A stretch of DNA of 64,000 bases, taken from the NCBI GenBank assembly GCA_050084985.1, contig JBITNC010000001.1, positions 23,622,001 to 23,686,000 of the forward strand, in the 5' to 3' direction. This document shows positions 61,091 to 64,000 of this stretch, piece by piece; within the stretch, counting starts at the first letter, position 1, and every line of letters starts with the position of its first letter. The DNA comes from Nageia nagi (Eukaryota > Pinophyta). The position numbers were made by a program, and so were the translations under genes. A model generated the notes under the pieces. That model saw only the letters and a program-made list of their open reading frames with translations, had not been told where the DNA came from and ran no database searches.

Positions 61091-62470
61091 AAATGTGAGA
61101 AATTTCAATAATAAAAAGAAGAACAAGCATGCTGCTTCTGTTGCCTACTACTCAATGACTCAAACTATTTCAAATGATTGGATTATTGATTCAGGATGCA
61201 CTAATCACATGTGTTATGAAAAGGATAAGTTTGAAAATTTTCATAAGTACAACAAGGATACAATTGTGATAGGTGATAATACAGTCCTTGATGTTCAAGG
61301 AATAGGGAATGTGAAGATTCATGGAAAGACTCTTGATAATGTCTTTTATGTGCCTAAACTAAGGATGAATCTCATCTCCATGATTCAGATTACAAGGAAA
61401 GGATGCTCATTTGAGTTTACCTCACACTCCTACTGTGTTAAGAAAGGACTTGCCACTTTGATGAAAGGATCAGTAAAGAATGACTTTTATATTGTGGATC
61501 AAGTACCTTCAAAGATTTGTCTTGCTACAAATGTGTGTTCAAAAGGTAATCTTTGGCATCAACGATTAGGGCACCTTAACCACAAGAGTATTCAAGATAT
61601 GAAAAAACAAGAACTTGTGGAAGGTTTACCTAATATTTCACCCACAATTGGTCTTTGTGAAAGGTGCATTCTAGGAAAGATGAATAGACAAAAGTTTGAA
61701 AAGGATAAGGCAACTCGGGCTACTCGTCCTCTTCAGCTTGTGCACTCAGATTTGATGGGTCCATTTTAGACTAAGTCTCTAGGGGGAGCTTCTTATGTTC
61801 TGACCTTCATTGATGACTTCAGTAGGATGACATTTGGTTATCTACTTGAGCACAAGGATCAAACTTTTGATTGATTTAAAGACTTCAAGGCACTTGTTGA
61901 AAATCAAACTGATTTTAAGATCAAAATGCTGAGATCTGACAATGGGGGTGAATATAATAGCAATGAGTTTAATGATTATTGTGTTAAACATGGGATCAAG
62001 CGTCAATTCATAATCCCATACACCCCTCAACAAAATGGAGTTACTGAAAGAAAGAATCGCACCATTATGGAAATGGCAAGATGCATGTTGGGTAACCTTC
62101 CTAGTTTCTTATGGGAGAAGCTGTTCACACTACTATTCACACCCTAAATAGGTGTCCTACTAAAGCAGTTGAAGGAAAAACTCCATATGAAGCATGGATA
62201 GGAAAGAAACCTAACATCTCACACTTCAGGGTCTTTGGATATGATGCATTTGCCTTCATTACCTCAGAGAAAAGAAAGAAGCTAGACAAAAGATCAAAAA
62301 AATGCATCTTTGTGGGGTATGATAATCAGCATAGAGGTTACAGGCTCTACTCCTCATCCCATAAAATAGTCTTTGTTTCTAGGGATGTCAAGTTCAATGA
62401 ACTTCCTAAGGATACGACTTCTCATGCTGAGGTGTCTGATTCAAAAGATTCTATGCCTGCACCTAACTAG
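61091..62470 (+). pseudogene. Copia protease and integrase
   Basis: The protease active site is WIIDSGCTNHMC at about 61180. The integrase zinc domain is LWHQRLGHLNHKS followed by CERCILGK (about 61550-61680). Catalytic residues are visible in TFIDDFS (61805), RSDNGGEY (61935) and NGVTERKNRTIMEMAR (62035). Stops at 61767 (probably Gln to TAG) and 61872 (Trp to TGA) break the core. A one-base loss in a G run near 62112 shifts the frame. The C-terminal GKTPYEAWIGKKPNISHFRV block follows and ends at TAG 62468. Confidence 0.8.
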
Positions 62471-63419
62471 TTGGATGATCATGGAGGGAAGTCACCACAA
62501 GAGCAAAATTCTCCAGCTCAGAGAATTACAAGAAGTATGACCTTGAATAAATCCTTATTTGCCAAAATTGATAATATGAATGAGCCATCAACATTCAAAG
62601 AAGCTTCCAAGCAAGATTGTTGGATGGAAGCTATGAAAGTTGAGTACGAGGCACTCATGAAAAATGAAACTTGGGATTTGGTTCCTTATCCCAATGAGAA
62701 AAATGTGATTGGAAATAAATGGATTTACAAGGTCAAGTACAATTCTGATGGAGAAGTTGAAAAATACAAAGCAAGGTTAGTGGCCAAAGGATTCGCTCAG
62801 AAATATGGTATTGATTATGAGGAAACCTTTGCTCCTGTGGCCAAAATGCCTACTGTTAGGATAATTCTTGCTCTTTCTGCAGCTCAGGGATGGAAAGTTT
62901 TCCAACTTGATGTCAAGAGTGCATTTCTTAATGGTGACTTGGATGTTGAAATCTACATGAATCAACCAGAAGGATTTATTCTAGAAGAAAAAGAGTCTCT
63001 TATGTGCAAGCTAAAGAAGTCTTTATATGGACTTAAACAAGCACCTAGAGCATGGTACAAGAAAATTTCAGGATTTTTTGCAGATATTGTTTTTTCCAAG
63101 TGCTTCTCTGACTCAGATCTCTATGTACTCAATCAAGGAAAAGACGTGGTCTTAATTCTCCTTTATGTGGATGATCTTCTCATAACAGGCAACAATATTG
63201 AAATCATCCAAGAGTGCATATCCAAACTGAAGGCAACATTTAAAATGACTGATCTAGGTCTATTGCATTACTATCTTGGAATGCAAGTATACCAACACAA
63301 AGATTGTACTTATCTTAGTCAATCTAAGTATATATCAGACATCTTGCAAAAGTTTGGAATGGAGGAGTGTAGATATGCTGCAATACCTATTTCTCCTGGA
63401 ATCGTTGTATCACTGAGCT
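62471..63419 (+). pseudogene. Copia reverse transcriptase
   Basis: Open over about 315 codons. Motifs in order: WIYKVKYNSDGEVEKYKARL, VAKGFAQKYGIDYEETFAPV, FQLDVKSAFLNGDL (first catalytic Asp), SLYGLKQAPRAWY and LLYVDDLLITG (YVDD active site). The RT is the best-preserved part and looks catalytically complete on its own. A frameshift near 63410 separates it from RNase H. Confidence 0.85.
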
Positions 63420-64000
63420 TTAGATTCTCAGTTGGCTGATGCTATAGCTTATAGGCAATTGATCGGTAGTCTTCTGTATCTGACTATCTCTCATCCTGAT
63501 ATTGCCTTTACAGTGAATCTAATGGCACGATTCATGCAAAAACCATATGTTGAACACCTCAATGCTGTGAAGCAAATCTTGAGGTATGTGGCAGGGACAA
63601 AGGATCTTGCTCTTAAGTATTCCAAAGTGCCCTCAATTATTCTCTCAGGGTTCTCAGATTCTGATTATGGGGGAGATAGGGAAGACAGAAAATCAACCTC
63701 TGCATATGTGTTCAGCATTGGTTCAGGTGCTATCTCTTGGGCTTCCAAGAAGCAACCTACTATGACTCTTTCTACCATCGAAGCTGAATATCGAGCCATG
63801 TATGTTGCCACCCAAGAAGCTATTTGGCTAAGACATCTTCTGAACGAAATTGGGTATAAGCAAAATGGCCCATCTCTTATTTCTTCAGACAATCAATCGA
63901 CTATCTCTTTGGCTAAGAATCTTGTGTTGCATCAGAGAACCAAACATGTGGAAATCCAAGCCCATTTTATCAGGGAGAAGGTTCTAGATGACATCATACA
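63420..64000 (+). pseudogene. Copia RNase H (runs off the window)
   Basis: The frame resumes at LDSQLADAIAYRQLIGSLLY. RNase H motifs are SDSDYGGDREDRKSTSAYVF (the usual Asp-Ala-Asp-Trp is Asp-Ser-Asp-Tyr), SWASKKQPTMTLSTIEAEYR (catalytic Glu) and SSDNQSTISLAKN (catalytic Asp). HQRTKHVEIQAHFIREKV follows and the window ends in frame. No stop is seen within this part. Confidence 0.85.

Larger units (their letters stand above)
60234..64000 (+). mobile_element. Ty1/copia retrotransposon gag-pol, decayed, 3' end beyond the window
   Basis: The domain order gag, protease, integrase, reverse transcriptase, RNase H is diagnostic of Ty1/copia. It is interrupted by stops at 60990, 61767, 61872 and 62468 and by two frameshifts (about 62112 and about 63410). 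The 5' LTR is probably 56338-56733, which would leave an unusually long leader of 3.5 kb. The 3' LTR is not in the window. Confidence 0.85.

Overview
The window is nuclear DNA from a land plant with a large, repeat-rich genome, most likely a gymnosperm-type genome. Three things point that way: an intron-split R2R3-MYB gene, dense layers of Ty1/copia and Ty3/gypsy LTR retrotransposon debris, and scattered intronless PPR relics. The lineage is inferred, not proven. The DNA is AT-rich and very gene-poor. Five runs of exactly 100 N (2133, 13340, 27258, 41043, 53049) are scaffold gaps, so order across them is not guaranteed.

The only convincing cellular gene is a three-exon R2R3-MYB of the MIXTA-like class (minus, 22342-23831). 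Its exon 1 is one base short of the canonical length, so it is either a frameshifted pseudogene or carries an assembly error. Two weak gene candidates are a 98-codon ORF at 3369-3665 and a cysteine-rich open frame at 20640-20855.

Region by region: 1-2132 holds LTR and integrase remnants. 2233-2660 and 16.7-18.2 kb hold PPR relics. 9.3-10.8 kb holds a copia-type gag directly beside a polypurine tract and LTR, with no pol. 13.4-14.3 kb is an inverted duplication around another copy of that LTR. 14.85-15.89 kb is an element with terminal inverted repeats. 24.7-27.3 kb and 37.9-40.4 kb are inverted copies of one retroelement end, with LTR, polypurine tract, antisense ORF and 185-bp tandem repeats. 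27.4-29.8 kb is a decayed Ty3/gypsy gag-pol. 43-56 kb is decayed TE coding sequence, including a plant mobile domain relic and a long unclassified ORF. 56.3-64 kb holds a copia LTR, a PPR pseudogene with a SINE-like insert, and a copia gag-pol that runs off the window.

The most striking object is a complete 6.06-kb LTR retrotransposon at 31755-37815 (minus), with paired LTRs, a near-match target duplication, primer-binding site and polypurine tract. Instead of gag-pol it carries one reading frame of about 1,198 codons, broken only by four stops. The frame begins with a domain resembling the N-terminal HEAT region of the cohesin cofactor PDS5. That domain is fused in frame to the C-terminal half of a gypsy retropepsin and then to about 800 unrecognised residues. 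This looks like retrotransposon capture of a host chromosome-cohesion gene.
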